A stretch of 35,448 nt of DNA from an uncultured Bacilli bacterium (lineage in GTDB: Bacteria; Bacillota_I; Bacilli_A; RF39; UBA660). The stretch's first letter is position 1. Each line of letters opens with the position of its first letter. Below, piece after piece: positions 24,712 through 32,893 of this stretch. The translations under genes were made by a program, and so were the position numbers. The stretch covers positions 1 through 35,448 of the forward strand of contig CANQVV010000006.1 in assembly GCA_947627385.1 (NCBI GenBank), given 5' to 3'. The notes beneath the pieces are model-generated. The model made no database searches. It saw only the letters and a list, made by a program, of their open reading frames with translations, and was not told where the DNA came from.

Positions 24712-25752
24712 ATGAAAGTTTTAAAATATATTGGTAAGTTTTTTAGTTTTGTAGGAATATTTTTATTAGTTTTATTAGTTACCATATATTCAGCAGGATT
24801 AATATTTTGTTATGGCCCTAGTGAACATGCTCGTAATCTTTTTGTAACAACTCTTTTAGAGACGGGACAAATGAAATTTGTGGTTAAATTATTTATGAGC
24901 GATAAAAAAGTGCAAGCAATTGTTGATAGCAATTCTATGGCCAGTTTTGATGAAGAAATGGATAGTAGTTTAATAAATACCGAAGGTAATCTTGATAAAA
25001 ATGGTATTGAACTTGTTGAAATATCTGGAAGTACTTACTTTGCTAAAATGATTATTGTCAATGATCCAGCCAGAGTTAAATTAGCTACAATTTATGATGG
25101 CTCTTGGAAAACATATGGAGTGACACTTGATAAGCTTGTTAATGATGCTGATGCTTTTGCCGGTGTCAATGGTGGCTTATATTATTCTAATGGCAATGCC
25201 GGTGGTAAGCCAATGGGCTTAGTTGTAAGAGAAGGTAAAATAGAATACAATAGTCCCGCTGGTATTAGAGGAATGCATTTAGTAGGTTTTAATGAAGATA
25301 ATTTACTTAAAGTTATTGATTTAAGTGGTAAAAATGCCTCTGAGGTTGAAAAAGTTATTAAAGATGAAAAAATTAGAGATGCTGTTGCTTTTCAAGAAGA
25401 ATCAAGTGATGCTAATAACCATTTTGTAAAATTAATAATTAATGGAGAAGCCCGAGAATTTAATGGCTCTGGTAGTGGTGCCAACCCAAGAACTGCTATT
25501 GGTCAAAGAGCTGATGGAACTGTATTACTTTTAGTTACTGATGGACGGGGTGCGTCTGGCCATTTAGGAGCTACTGCTTCTGATTTAATTGAGATTATGC
25601 AAGAGTATGGGGCAGTCAATGCTGCTAATATCGATGGTGGATCATCTTCTTCAATGTATTACGATGGTAAATATGAAATGACTTCGGTTACTTTATATTA
25701 TTCTAATTCATCATGGCGTTTACCTACTGGCTTTGTAGTAGAAAAGAGGTAA
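24712..25752 (+). CDS. Phosphodiester glycosidase (NAGPA domain) envelope protein
   Basis: 346 aa. N-terminal transmembrane anchor (about 8-32), then a NAGPA domain (PF09992) outside the membrane: FAGVNGGLYYSNGNAGGKPM, VREGKIEY, RTAIGQRADGTVLLLVTDGR and NAANIDGGSSSSMYYDGKY. The NGG, D-G and DGGSSS motifs match the conserved core of N-acetylglucosamine-1-phosphodiester alpha-N-acetylglucosaminidase-like proteins. Bacterial members are linked to exopolysaccharide or teichoic acid turnover and spore envelope. It heads a module with an anchored unknown protein, a GT2-GtrA fusion and PAP2. GC is slightly higher than in the capsule genes. Confidence 0.9.
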   Translation: MKVLKYIGKFFSFVGIFLLVLLVTIYSAGLIFCYGPSEHARNLFVTTLLETGQMKFVVKLFMSDKKVQAIVDSNSMASFDEEMDSSLINTEGNLDKNGIELVEISGSTYFAKMIIVNDPARVKLATIYDGSWKTYGVTLDKLVNDADAFAGVNGGLYYSNGNAGGKPMGLVVREGKIEYNSPAGIRGMHLVGFNEDNLLKVIDLSGKNASEVEKVIKDEKIRDAVAFQEESSDANNHFVKLIINGEAREFNGSGSGANPRTAIGQRADGTVLLLVTDGRGASGHLGATASDLIEIMQEYGAVNAANIDGGSSSSMYYDGKYEMTSVTLYYSNSSWRLPTGFVVEKR

Positions 25753-25754
25753 TT

Positions 25755-26894
25755 ATGGCAAAACTTAAAATAGTAAGAAAATGGCAAAGAAGTAGTTTAT
25801 ATAAAAAATCTTTAATATTATTTACAATATTGTTATGTATATTAAGTGGTATTTTATTATCTTATGTTTATAATAGTATGGTAATTTATGAACGTAATTT
25901 AGTAGATAATTATATAAAATATTTAGCTACTTCTGGTAAACTTACCGAAGATGTTAAAGATAATCTTTTTGAGATAAGTAAATATGAAAAAAGTAATGCT
26001 AAAATTAGCGATGGTTTAAAAAAATTATATCAAAGTGATAATTTAAAAATAAAGAAAAATTCTAAATTAAGTAAAGATGAAGTATTTGCTTATGATTTAT
26101 ATAATAATGATAAATTAATAAGTACAGTATCGATTAAAAGTACTAATTCTTATACTAGAATGGCCATTTTAAAAATAGATGAATGGAAAATAGTTGATTA
26201 TCAAAATTATTTTGATAAAGGAATTTATGCTTATGAAATAAAAGTACCTACTAATTATAAAGTATATGTTAATAATCAAGAACTAGATAATAGCTTGATT
26301 GTTAAAGAAGGTGACGTTGAAGGATTAGAACGTCTAACAGATTATATAGAAATAGAAAAAAGTAAAACTTATGAAGTAAATAATTTAGTTTATAAGCCTG
26401 AAATTAAGATAGTTGATGAAAATAATAAAGAAGTTACTTATCAAGAAGAAGATAATAAAATAATAGTAACTAAAAAATTTAAAAAGATTAATACCTTAGA
26501 TGAGGCTAAAAAAGAAATTAAAGATAACTTTGATATTTTAAAATTAGCAGAAAATTGGAGTTTATATTTAACTAATGATTTAAGCGGTGGTTTTTATAGT
26601 TTAACTCCTTATTTAATTAAAGATTCTTATTATTATAATCAAGCTTATAATTGGAGTAGAAATGTTGATCGAACTTTTGTCAGCAATCATCGTCTAAAAA
26701 ATCCGGTATTTACTAATGAAGAAATTAAAAATTTTATTATTTATAATGATAATGCATTTAGTTGTGAAGTGTATTTAGAAAAAAATATGGTCGTAAGTGG
26801 CCAAGATAAACAAGATATTATGCATGATAGATTATATTTTATTTATTATAATGATGGTTATAAACTTGTTAATATGGAAGCAATAACAAAGTAG
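25755..26894 (+). CDS. Membrane-anchored extracellular protein of unknown function
   Basis: 379 aa from ATG 25755 (GAGGTAATT before it, two nt after the upstream stop); the track start at 25713 is only an extension. Basic cytoplasmic start (KLKIVRKWQRSSLYKKS), a transmembrane helix at about 21-43, then a long outside part. A segment near 170-200 (YKVYVNNQELDNSLIVKEGD) looks like the 'V.VNG..L....' beta domain found in TcaA-like and related Gram-positive envelope proteins. The C-terminal part is aromatic-rich (SYYYNQAYNWSRNVDRTFVS). I do not recognise the family with confidence. It is co-transcribed with the NAGPA gene. Confidence 0.75.
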   Translation: MAKLKIVRKWQRSSLYKKSLILFTILLCILSGILLSYVYNSMVIYERNLVDNYIKYLATSGKLTEDVKDNLFEISKYEKSNAKISDGLKKLYQSDNLKIKKNSKLSKDEVFAYDLYNNDKLISTVSIKSTNSYTRMAILKIDEWKIVDYQNYFDKGIYAYEIKVPTNYKVYVNNQELDNSLIVKEGDVEGLERLTDYIEIEKSKTYEVNNLVYKPEIKIVDENNKEVTYQEEDNKIIVTKKFKKINTLDEAKKEIKDNFDILKLAENWSLYLTNDLSGGFYSLTPYLIKDSYYYNQAYNWSRNVDRTFVSNHRLKNPVFTNEEIKNFIIYNDNAFSCEVYLEKNMVVSGQDKQDIMHDRLYFIYYNDGYKLVNMEAITK

Positions 26895-26901
26895 GTGAAT
26901 A

Positions 26902-27942
26902 ATGGAAAATATATTTGTCGTAGTTCCCACTCTTGATCCTGATGAAGAGATTATGCAAAAATTTATTAGTGAACTACATAAAGAATTTAAACACATTTTA
27001 GTTATCAATGATGGTAGTAAAAATGTTTATGATAATTTTTTTAAAAAATTAAGTAAAGATGTTGATGTTATTTATCATCATAAAAATTTAGGTAAAGGTC
27101 GAGCTTTAAAAAATGCTTTTAACTATATATTAAATGAATATCCTGAGATTGAAGGTTGTATTACTTGTGATTGTGATGGTCAACATAGTGTAAAAGATAT
27201 AAAAAGATTAGGAAAAGAATTATTAAAATATCCACATGATTTAATTTTAGGAGTACGTGATTTTGATAAAGAAAATGTTCCTAATAAAAGTAAATTTGGT
27301 AATAAAATAACCCGTAATATTTTTAAAATATTTATTGGTTTAGATATTAGTGATACGCAAACCGGTTTAAGAGGATTGAGTAGAGGCTTGATGGAACATT
27401 TTTTAGATTTAGCTGGGGAAAGATATGAGTATGAAACTAATATGTTAATAGCTTGTAAAAATGATGACATCAAAATTAGAGAAGTAGAAATTGAAACTAT
27501 TTATTTAAATAGTAATGCTAATAGTCATTTTAATCCTTTAAAAGATTCAATCTTAATTTATAAATTATTTATGCGTTATTTTTTAGCATCTTTTAGTTCA
27601 TTTGTATTAGATATTATTTTATTTGTTGGTATTTTAGGTATTTTACGGATTAATACTAAAATTTTAGCTGCTACTATTTTAGCAAGAATAGTATCATCAA
27701 TATATAATTATATAATTAATTCTAATTTAATATTTAAAGATATGAGTATATCATCATTAATTAAATATTACTTTTTAGTAATTATTCAAATGTTTATATC
27801 TGGTTGTTCTGTAACTTATCTTTATAGTTTAATTAATTTACCAATTGTACTAATTAAAATAATTATAGATTCATTATTATGTATAATTAATTTAGTAATT
27901 CAAAGAGAATTCGTCTTTAAAGGTTCTAAAAATGAAGAATAA
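26902..27942 (+). CDS. GT2 glycosyltransferase (polyprenyl-phosphate sugar synthase-like) fused to GtrA
   Basis: 346 aa. Residues 1-215 are a DPM1/GT2 domain: FVVVPTLDPDEEIMQKFI, HILVINDGSKNVYDNF, NLGKGRALKNAFNYI, CDCDGQHSV (metal site) and DTQTGLRGLSRGLMEHF. Residues about 225-346 form a four-helix GtrA domain (YFLASFSSFVLDIILFV, IINSNLIFKDM, then VIQREFVFK at the end). The pair is known to make polyprenyl-phosphate-linked sugars and flip or present them to GT-C enzymes; fusion puts both steps in one protein. A possible client is the GT39-like enzyme at 20947. The start follows TAGGTGAATA. Confidence 0.9.
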   Translation: MENIFVVVPTLDPDEEIMQKFISELHKEFKHILVINDGSKNVYDNFFKKLSKDVDVIYHHKNLGKGRALKNAFNYILNEYPEIEGCITCDCDGQHSVKDIKRLGKELLKYPHDLILGVRDFDKENVPNKSKFGNKITRNIFKIFIGLDISDTQTGLRGLSRGLMEHFLDLAGERYEYETNMLIACKNDDIKIREVEIETIYLNSNANSHFNPLKDSILIYKLFMRYFLASFSSFVLDIILFVGILGILRINTKILAATILARIVSSIYNYIINSNLIFKDMSISSLIKYYFLVIIQMFISGCSVTYLYSLINLPIVLIKIIIDSLLCIINLVIQREFVFKGSKNEE

Positions 27943-28543
27943 AATAATTATAAATATAATTATAGATATTTTATTTATTGCTTTAACTTTATTAATAGCT
28001 TTTGATTATATTATTCCTTTTGATAATATGATATATAATTTAATTACCTTTAATATTAATTCTTATTTAACTACTATTTTTAAAGTTATTACTTTTTTGG
28101 GTAGTACGCCTTTTATGATTTTTTTAACCATTTTCTTATTTATAATATTTTTAATAAAAAGAAAAAATATTCAAGCTTATTTAGTAGCAGGAACTATAAT
28201 TTTATCAACTATTATTAATAATATTATTAAAATAATTATTAGACGTCCTCGTCCTAATGTTATAAAATTAGTCATTGAGAATAGTTATAGTTTTCCAAGT
28301 GGTCATACTATGGCTGCGGTTACTATGTATGGTTTATTGTTTTATTTAATTGGTAAAATGGCGATAAAGAAAAGTTTAAAAAATATTTTAAGAACATTCT
28401 TAGTTATATTACCAATTTTAATTGGCATAAGTCGGATTTATTTGGGAGCACATTTTGCTAGTGATGTAATCGGAGCTTATTTACTTTCAACTAGTATTTT
28501 ATTAGTAGTAACATATTTAGTTGATAAAAATAGACTCTTATAG
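27932..28543 (+). CDS. PAP2-family membrane phosphatase
   Basis: 203 aa, five or six helices. The three phosphatase motifs are visible: KIIIRRPRPN (residues about 104-113), SFPSGHTMA (about 119-127) and SRIYLGAHFASDVIGAY (about 167-183). These enzymes hydrolyse lipid phosphates such as undecaprenyl pyrophosphate, phosphatidic acid or phosphatidylglycerol phosphate. In this place, overlapping the GT2-GtrA gene by 11 nt, recycling of undecaprenyl pyrophosphate released by polymer assembly is plausible. The exact substrate is not shown by sequence. Confidence 0.9.
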   Translation: MKNKIIINIIIDILFIALTLLIAFDYIIPFDNMIYNLITFNINSYLTTIFKVITFLGSTPFMIFLTIFLFIIFLIKRKNIQAYLVAGTIILSTIINNIIKIIIRRPRPNVIKLVIENSYSFPSGHTMAAVTMYGLLFYLIGKMAIKKSLKNILRTFLVILPILIGISRIYLGAHFASDVIGAYLLSTSILLVVTYLVDKNRLL

Positions 28544-28580
28544 TAAAATATAAAGAGTAAAATAGAAATTGAGTGAAATT

Positions 28581-29453
28581 ATGAAGAAATTAAAATTATT
28601 TAGTTTATTATTTAGTATCTTATTTATTACTAATGCATGTAGTTTAAAAGAAAGTAGTTTAGATGATAATCCATCTATTTATACAACAGTTTATCCCGTT
28701 CAATATATTACAAATTATTTATATGGTGAAGATAGTACTATTGCTAGTATTTATCCCATTGGTGTAGATATTGATAATTATAGTTTAACCCAAAAACAAG
28801 TTGAAGAATATGCCCAAGGGGATTTATTTGTCTATGTTGGCTTAGGCAATGAAAAAGAAATAGCTAAATCATTTTTAAATGAAAATGATAATATTTTAAT
28901 AATTGATGCTGCCTATGGCTTAAATTATCATAATGATATTAGAGAATTATGGTTAGCTCCGAATAATTTCTTAATGTTAACTAAAAATATTAAAAATTCT
29001 TTAAAAGAATATTTAAATAATTCAATTAAAGAAGAAAATGTTGAAGAACGTTATAATGAATTATATGTATCAGTTTCATTAATTGATGCTGAACTGCGTA
29101 GTATTGCTAAGGAAGCCAAAGAAAATGGTAATAATACCTTAGTAGTATCATCAAATACATTTAAATATTTAGAAAATTATGGATTTACAATTATTTCCTT
29201 AGAGGAAATTGAAAAATCTGGTAGTGAAAATGCTTTAAATGATATTAAAAATAAATTTAAAAATTCTAAATATACGACAATAGTAAAACTTGTTTCAGAA
29301 AAAAATACTGAATTGATGCAAGAATTGGTTGATAAAGATAAAGCAACCGTTGTTACTATAAATGATGCTATAACCAAAGATGATAGTGTTGATGATTATG
29401 CCTCAATTCAATATGATAATATTTCTGTAATAAGAAATGTTTTAAGTAAATAA
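28581..29453 (+). CDS. ZnuA-like (cluster A-I) solute-binding lipoprotein without the usual metal ligands
   Basis: 290 aa from ATG 28581 (GAGTG upstream; TTG 28569 in the track is less likely). A lipoprotein signal is likely (LLFSILFITNACS). The fold signatures of metal-binding ZnuA/TroA proteins are clear: IYTTVYPVQYITNYLYGEDS, IYPIGVDIDNYSLTQKQ, AQGDLFVYVGLGNE and ENALNDIKNKFKN. But the His of the family's DPHxYEP is Asp-Tyr here (VDIDNYS), the DPHxWLDP block reads RELWLAPNN, and the third His block reads VVSSNTFKYL. All usual ligands appear lost. No permease or ATPase genes adjoin it. It probably binds something else or has a structural role. Confidence 0.82.
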   Translation: MKKLKLFSLLFSILFITNACSLKESSLDDNPSIYTTVYPVQYITNYLYGEDSTIASIYPIGVDIDNYSLTQKQVEEYAQGDLFVYVGLGNEKEIAKSFLNENDNILIIDAAYGLNYHNDIRELWLAPNNFLMLTKNIKNSLKEYLNNSIKEENVEERYNELYVSVSLIDAELRSIAKEAKENGNNTLVVSSNTFKYLENYGFTIISLEEIEKSGSENALNDIKNKFKNSKYTTIVKLVSEKNTELMQELVDKDKATVVTINDAITKDDSVDDYASIQYDNISVIRNVLSK

Positions 29454-29481
29454 ATACAATAAAATTTATTGTATTTTTTTT
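29452..29481. terminator. Bidirectional terminator between convergent genes
   Basis: AAATACAATA (29452-29461) and TATTGTATTT (29467-29476) with a 5-nt loop and T/A tracts on both sides. It serves the lipoprotein gene on + and the YigZ gene on -, whose last codons lie inside the hairpin. Confidence 0.75.
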
Positions 29482-29822
29482 AAGCATTCATTAGCGGCAT
29501 TTAAATAACTTCTAGTAAGTAAGCCTGTTCCTAATTTAATACCACCAAAATATCTAATAACTACTATTAAAACATTATTTAAATTATTTTGAATAATTAA
29601 ATTATAAATAGGACTTCCTGCTGTATTACTAGGTTCTTTATCATCACTTTTTTTAACTAAATTATCTATTTTATAAGCATATGGAAAATGTTTAGCTTTT
29701 TTATGTTCTTTTTTTAAATTATTTAAAATTAATTCTATTTCATTTAAGCTATTTACTTCAAAGTAATAAGCAATAAACTTAGATTTTTTAACTTCTAAGG
29801 TATAGGTATTAATTAAATTCAT
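29466..29822 (-). CDS. YigZ/IMPACT-family protein, single-domain form (UPF0029)
   Basis: 118 aa from ATG at 29822 (AGGTG six nt upstream on the - strand); the track start adds three residues. It carries the Impact_N core: KKSKFIAYYFEVNSLNEIE, AKHFPYAYKID, the signature DDKEPSNTAGSPIYNLI and VLIVVIRYFGGIKLGTGLL followed by RSYLNAA. Bacterial YigZ proteins are about 200 aa with a C-terminal DUF1949 domain, which is absent here. No frame continues past the stop, so this is the short form rather than a frameshift. Function is uncertain; links to translation or RNA have been proposed for the family. It is the only full-size protein gene on the - strand in this window. Confidence 0.87.
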   Translation of the reverse strand: MNLINTYTLEVKKSKFIAYYFEVNSLNEIELILNNLKKEHKKAKHFPYAYKIDNLVKKSDDKEPSNTAGSPIYNLIIQNNLNNVLIVVIRYFGGIKLGTGLLTRSYLNAANECLKKIQ

Positions 29823-29839
29823 CAAAATCACCTAAATAT

Positions 29840-29871
29840 ATTTTATCATAGATATGTATTTATGATATAAT
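29840..29871. promoter_or_regulatory. Divergent promoters sharing an inverted repeat
   Basis: Forward extended -10 TGaTATAAT (29863-29871) and reverse extended -10 TGaTAAAAT (29848 down to 29840). The two lie in an inverted repeat TATCATA (29844-29850) / TATGATA (29861-29867). The -10 boxes face away from each other, serving the metallopeptidase and YigZ genes; one protein bound here could control both. Confidence 0.5.
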
Positions 29872-29898
29872 TTAAATATACAAATAGGTTGTGATAAT

Positions 29899-31032
29899 AT
29901 GTTATATTTTGAAATACCTAATTTTATTATAAAAAGAATTTATATTGTAGAAGAAAATTGTAAATTAGTATATAAAAAATTAGTTGATAATAAATATGTT
30001 TCTTTAAATGAAGAAGAATTAAAGGAAGTAAAAAAATATTTGAATAGAAATAAGTCAAGTATATATTATACTGAAAAATTATCTTCAAGTGCAAAAGATA
30101 ATAATGAATTATCATTTATGGATAATTATTTGCACCAATTTTTAGCTTATTTAAATAAAACTATTCCGAATAATTGCCTTGATAATTTTTATACTAATTT
30201 ACAAACTTTAAAAATTAATTTAAATTTACAAGTTTTAGATGAACCAATTACTGATGAAGTGAAGGCAAATATTAATTCTAGTTATGATATAGAGAATAAT
30301 TCTATATTTATTGATCCTAATTCTATAAGACAATATCGATTAATTGCTCAAAAAACTTCTAATCCTGATGAATTTTTATGGTCAAATATTAGTCATGATT
30401 TAATTCATGAATTATTTCATATGGCCAGTAGTAAAAATTTTGGTAAAGGAGGATTTGTTTGTGGCTTTGACAGACAACCAGCTATTCATACCTATGAAGA
30501 AAATCGTGGCCTTACAGAAGGATTTACCGAAGTTTTAGCTTGTGCTTGTGTACCAAATGCTTTTGAATTTTCTTGTAATTATTTTATTGAAGAAATGCTT
30601 GTTAATCAACTCTTAATGACAGTTGGTGTTCAAGTAGTAATGGAGTCTTATTTTAATAATTTGGGTATTAAAACAATTGCAGAAAAATTATGTGAATTTG
30701 ACCATGACTTTGATGAAGCTTTATTTTTGTTTGAACTAATAGAAATAAATTTTAATTTAGATAAAAATTCTCCTAGTAATATTTTAGCAAGAATAGAGAT
30801 GAGACTTTTATATTATTTTGAAGCTAAAATTGACACAGATATTTTAAATAATGTTAAAAATGAAGATATAATAAAACAAATTGAAACATATAAAAGTTAT
30901 TTAGTAACTAGGGATATTTTGGAAGTTCGAAAAGAAAATACCCCAAAATATGATGGAATAGAAATAGTACTTGATAATTTTAGCCAATTTGAAAAAGATG
31001 TAAGAGAAAGATTAGAGAGTAGAAAAGTTTAA
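29899..31032 (+). CDS. Predicted zinc metallopeptidase (HELFH), cytoplasmic, unnamed family
   Basis: 377 aa, no signal peptide or membrane helix. The active-site helix is SHDLIHELFHMASS, with HExxH at residues 170-174. About 33 residues later NRGLTEGFTEVLA offers Glu207 or Glu211 as third ligand, the spacing of gluzincin-like peptidases. The N-terminal 160 residues and the helical C-terminal third show no known domain. A catalytic zinc protease is likely from the motif, but the substrate is unknown and I cannot name the family. It stands between the divergent promoter at 29840 and uvrC. AAATAGGTTGTGATAAT precedes ATG. Confidence 0.75.
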   Translation: MLYFEIPNFIIKRIYIVEENCKLVYKKLVDNKYVSLNEEELKEVKKYLNRNKSSIYYTEKLSSSAKDNNELSFMDNYLHQFLAYLNKTIPNNCLDNFYTNLQTLKINLNLQVLDEPITDEVKANINSSYDIENNSIFIDPNSIRQYRLIAQKTSNPDEFLWSNISHDLIHELFHMASSKNFGKGGFVCGFDRQPAIHTYEENRGLTEGFTEVLACACVPNAFEFSCNYFIEEMLVNQLLMTVGVQVVMESYFNNLGIKTIAEKLCEFDHDFDEALFLFELIEINFNLDKNSPSNILARIEMRLLYYFEAKIDTDILNNVKNEDIIKQIETYKSYLVTRDILEVRKENTPKYDGIEIVLDNFSQFEKDVRERLESRKV

Positions 31033-31036
31033 AATA

Positions 31037-31045
31037 TGATATAAT
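31037..31045 (+). promoter_or_regulatory. Extended -10 promoter of uvrC
   Basis: TGaTATAAT without a clear -35, same form as the forward promoter at 29863. AGGGAT or GGTGAGG serve as ribosome site. Confidence 0.45.
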
Positions 31046-31099
31046 TTAAAATGAAAAGGGAAAAAATATTATATAGGGATACTTAAAGTGGTGAGGCAT

Positions 31100-32893
31100 A
31101 TGTTAGAAGAAAAATTAAAATTAATACCCCATCTTCCTGGCAGTTATCAAATGCGTGATAAAGATGGAATAGTTATTTATGTAGGTAAAGCCAAAGATTT
31201 ATATAAAAGAGTAAATAGTTATTTTAAAGGAACGGTTACTGGTAAAACTAGAAAAATGGTTAGTGAAATAGTAGATTTTACTTATATTGTAACTAGTTCT
31301 GAAACTGAGGCTTTTATAACTGAAATTAATTTAATTAAAGAATATAATCCTAAATATAATATTTTACTTAAAGATGATAAAAGCTATCCTTATATAGAAT
31401 ATATATCAAAACCATATCCTAGGGTAAAAGTATCTAGATATTTAAATATTAAAAGAAGAGATAAAAAATTAATATTTGGTCCCTATCCTAATGCTTATGC
31501 CGCCAGAAGAATAGTTAAATTGATTAATCGCTTGTATCCTTTAAAAAAATGTGAAGGGATGCCTAAACAAGTGTGTTTATATTATCATATTGGTGAATGT
31601 CTTGGTTATTGTACTAAAAATGTTGATTCTGAGAAATTAAAAATTATGGAAGAGGAAATTTTAGGTTTCTTACGAGGTAATGATAAAATATTAAAAGATA
31701 AATTAATGGCTAAAATTCAAACTTATGCTGATACATTAAATTATGAAATGGCCAAAGAATTAACCGAAGAATTACAATATATTAATGTTGTGCTAGATCG
31801 CCAAAAAGTAGAATTACATGATTTTGTTAATCGAGATATTATTGGTACATATTTAGATAAAGGACATATAGGTATTAATATTTTATTTATCAGAAACAAT
31901 AAATTAATAGGTAGTCATAATGAACTTTTAACAATAAAAATAGATCCTGATGAAGAATTAAATTATTATATTATGAATTTTTATACTCGTCATGAAATAC
32001 CCAAAGAAATCTTAGTAGACAAAGTAATTTATAAAGATATATTAAGTGATTTAATTAAAGCTAATTTTGTTATTCCCGAAAAAGGAATGAAAAGAAAACT
32101 TTTAAATATGGCTATTACTAATGCTAAAATTTATTTAGAAAATGAAATTACTAGGGTAGAAAGAGAAGAGGAAAGAACTGTTGATGCTAATGAAAATTTA
32201 GCAAAATTATTAAATATTTCTAATTTAAGAAGAATAGATGCGTTTGATAATTCTAATCTTTTTGGTTCATTTTCTGTAAGTGGAATGGTTGTTTTTAAAG
32301 ATGGCGTACCTTATAAAAAAGATTATCGGAAATATAAAGTTAGTGTTGATAAAAATGATGATTATAATACGATGAAGGAAGTTATTTACAGAAGGTATTA
32401 TCGAGCTCTTTTAGAAAAAACTGAATTGCCAGATTTAATTATTGTTGATGGTGGTATTAATCAAATTAATGCTTGTTTAGATATTTTAAATAGTTTAAAT
32501 TTAGCAATTAAAGTAGTTGGTTTAAAGAAAAATGATAAACATCGAACCAATGAACTTATTGATGGTGATACTTATAGAGTTATCGAGTTAGATAAAGATA
32601 GTAATGTTTTTCATTATTTAACGCGTATTCAAGATGAAGTTCATAGATTTACTATTACTTATCATAAAACTTTAAGAAGTAAAGGTAGTATTAGTAGTAT
32701 TTTAGATAATATTGAAGGTATAGGTAATATTAGAAAAAAAGAATTAATTAAGAAATATGGCAATATCAATAATATTATGAATGCGAGTATTGAAGATTTA
32801 ACGAAAATTATACCTGAAAAAGTAGCAAAAGATTTAAAAAACTTTTTAGAAGCCAGAGAAAATGCTAAGAAAGAGGAAAGTAACAATGAATGA
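31100..32893 (+). CDS. uvrC: UvrC, excinuclease ABC subunit C
   Basis: About 597 aa, full length. The N-terminal GIY-YIG nuclease (LPGSYQMRDKDGIVIYVGKA, then SYFKG) makes the 3' incision. A Cys-rich stretch (KKCEGMPKQVCLYYHIGECL) lies near 150-170 and a UVR motif near 200-235. The RNase H-like 5' nuclease starts at RRIDAFDNSNLFGSFSVSGM, with LPDLIIVDGGINQINA and RIQDEVHRFTITYH. A C-terminal helix-hairpin-helix (NIEGIGNIRKKELIKKYGNI) follows. UvrC cuts damaged DNA with UvrAB in the cytoplasm. The start could also be GTG 31088 or 31091; ATG 31100 is the first ATG. It overlaps the kinase gene by 8 nt. Confidence 0.95.
   Translation: MLEEKLKLIPHLPGSYQMRDKDGIVIYVGKAKDLYKRVNSYFKGTVTGKTRKMVSEIVDFTYIVTSSETEAFITEINLIKEYNPKYNILLKDDKSYPYIEYISKPYPRVKVSRYLNIKRRDKKLIFGPYPNAYAARRIVKLINRLYPLKKCEGMPKQVCLYYHIGECLGYCTKNVDSEKLKIMEEEILGFLRGNDKILKDKLMAKIQTYADTLNYEMAKELTEELQYINVVLDRQKVELHDFVNRDIIGTYLDKGHIGINILFIRNNKLIGSHNELLTIKIDPDEELNYYIMNFYTRHEIPKEILVDKVIYKDILSDLIKANFVIPEKGMKRKLLNMAITNAKIYLENEITRVEREEERTVDANENLAKLLNISNLRRIDAFDNSNLFGSFSVSGMVVFKDGVPYKKDYRKYKVSVDKNDDYNTMKEVIYRRYYRALLEKTELPDLIIVDGGINQINACLDILNSLNLAIKVVGLKKNDKHRTNELIDGDTYRVIELDKDSNVFHYLTRIQDEVHRFTITYHKTLRSKGSISSILDNIEGIGNIRKKELIKKYGNINNIMNASIEDLTKIIPEKVAKDLKNFLEARENAKKEESNNE

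Noticed and set aside
24549-24785. 78-aa - strand ORF
   Set aside because: It runs through a terminator hairpin and the promoter and start of the NAGPA gene and has no ribosome site; low-complexity Tyr/Lys/Ile composition.
29466-29822. YigZ as a truncated pseudogene
   Set aside because: The C-terminal DUF1949 is missing, but the frame ends cleanly in a shared terminator and the single-domain form is plausible, so I kept it as a gene.
7742-30115. Other - strand ORFs of the track (7742, 9847, 12975, 14123, 19069, 27180, 29177, 29927) and the later one at 32662-32886
   Set aside because: All lie inside well-supported + strand genes, have no ribosome sites and no recognisable domains; shadows of AT-rich coding DNA.
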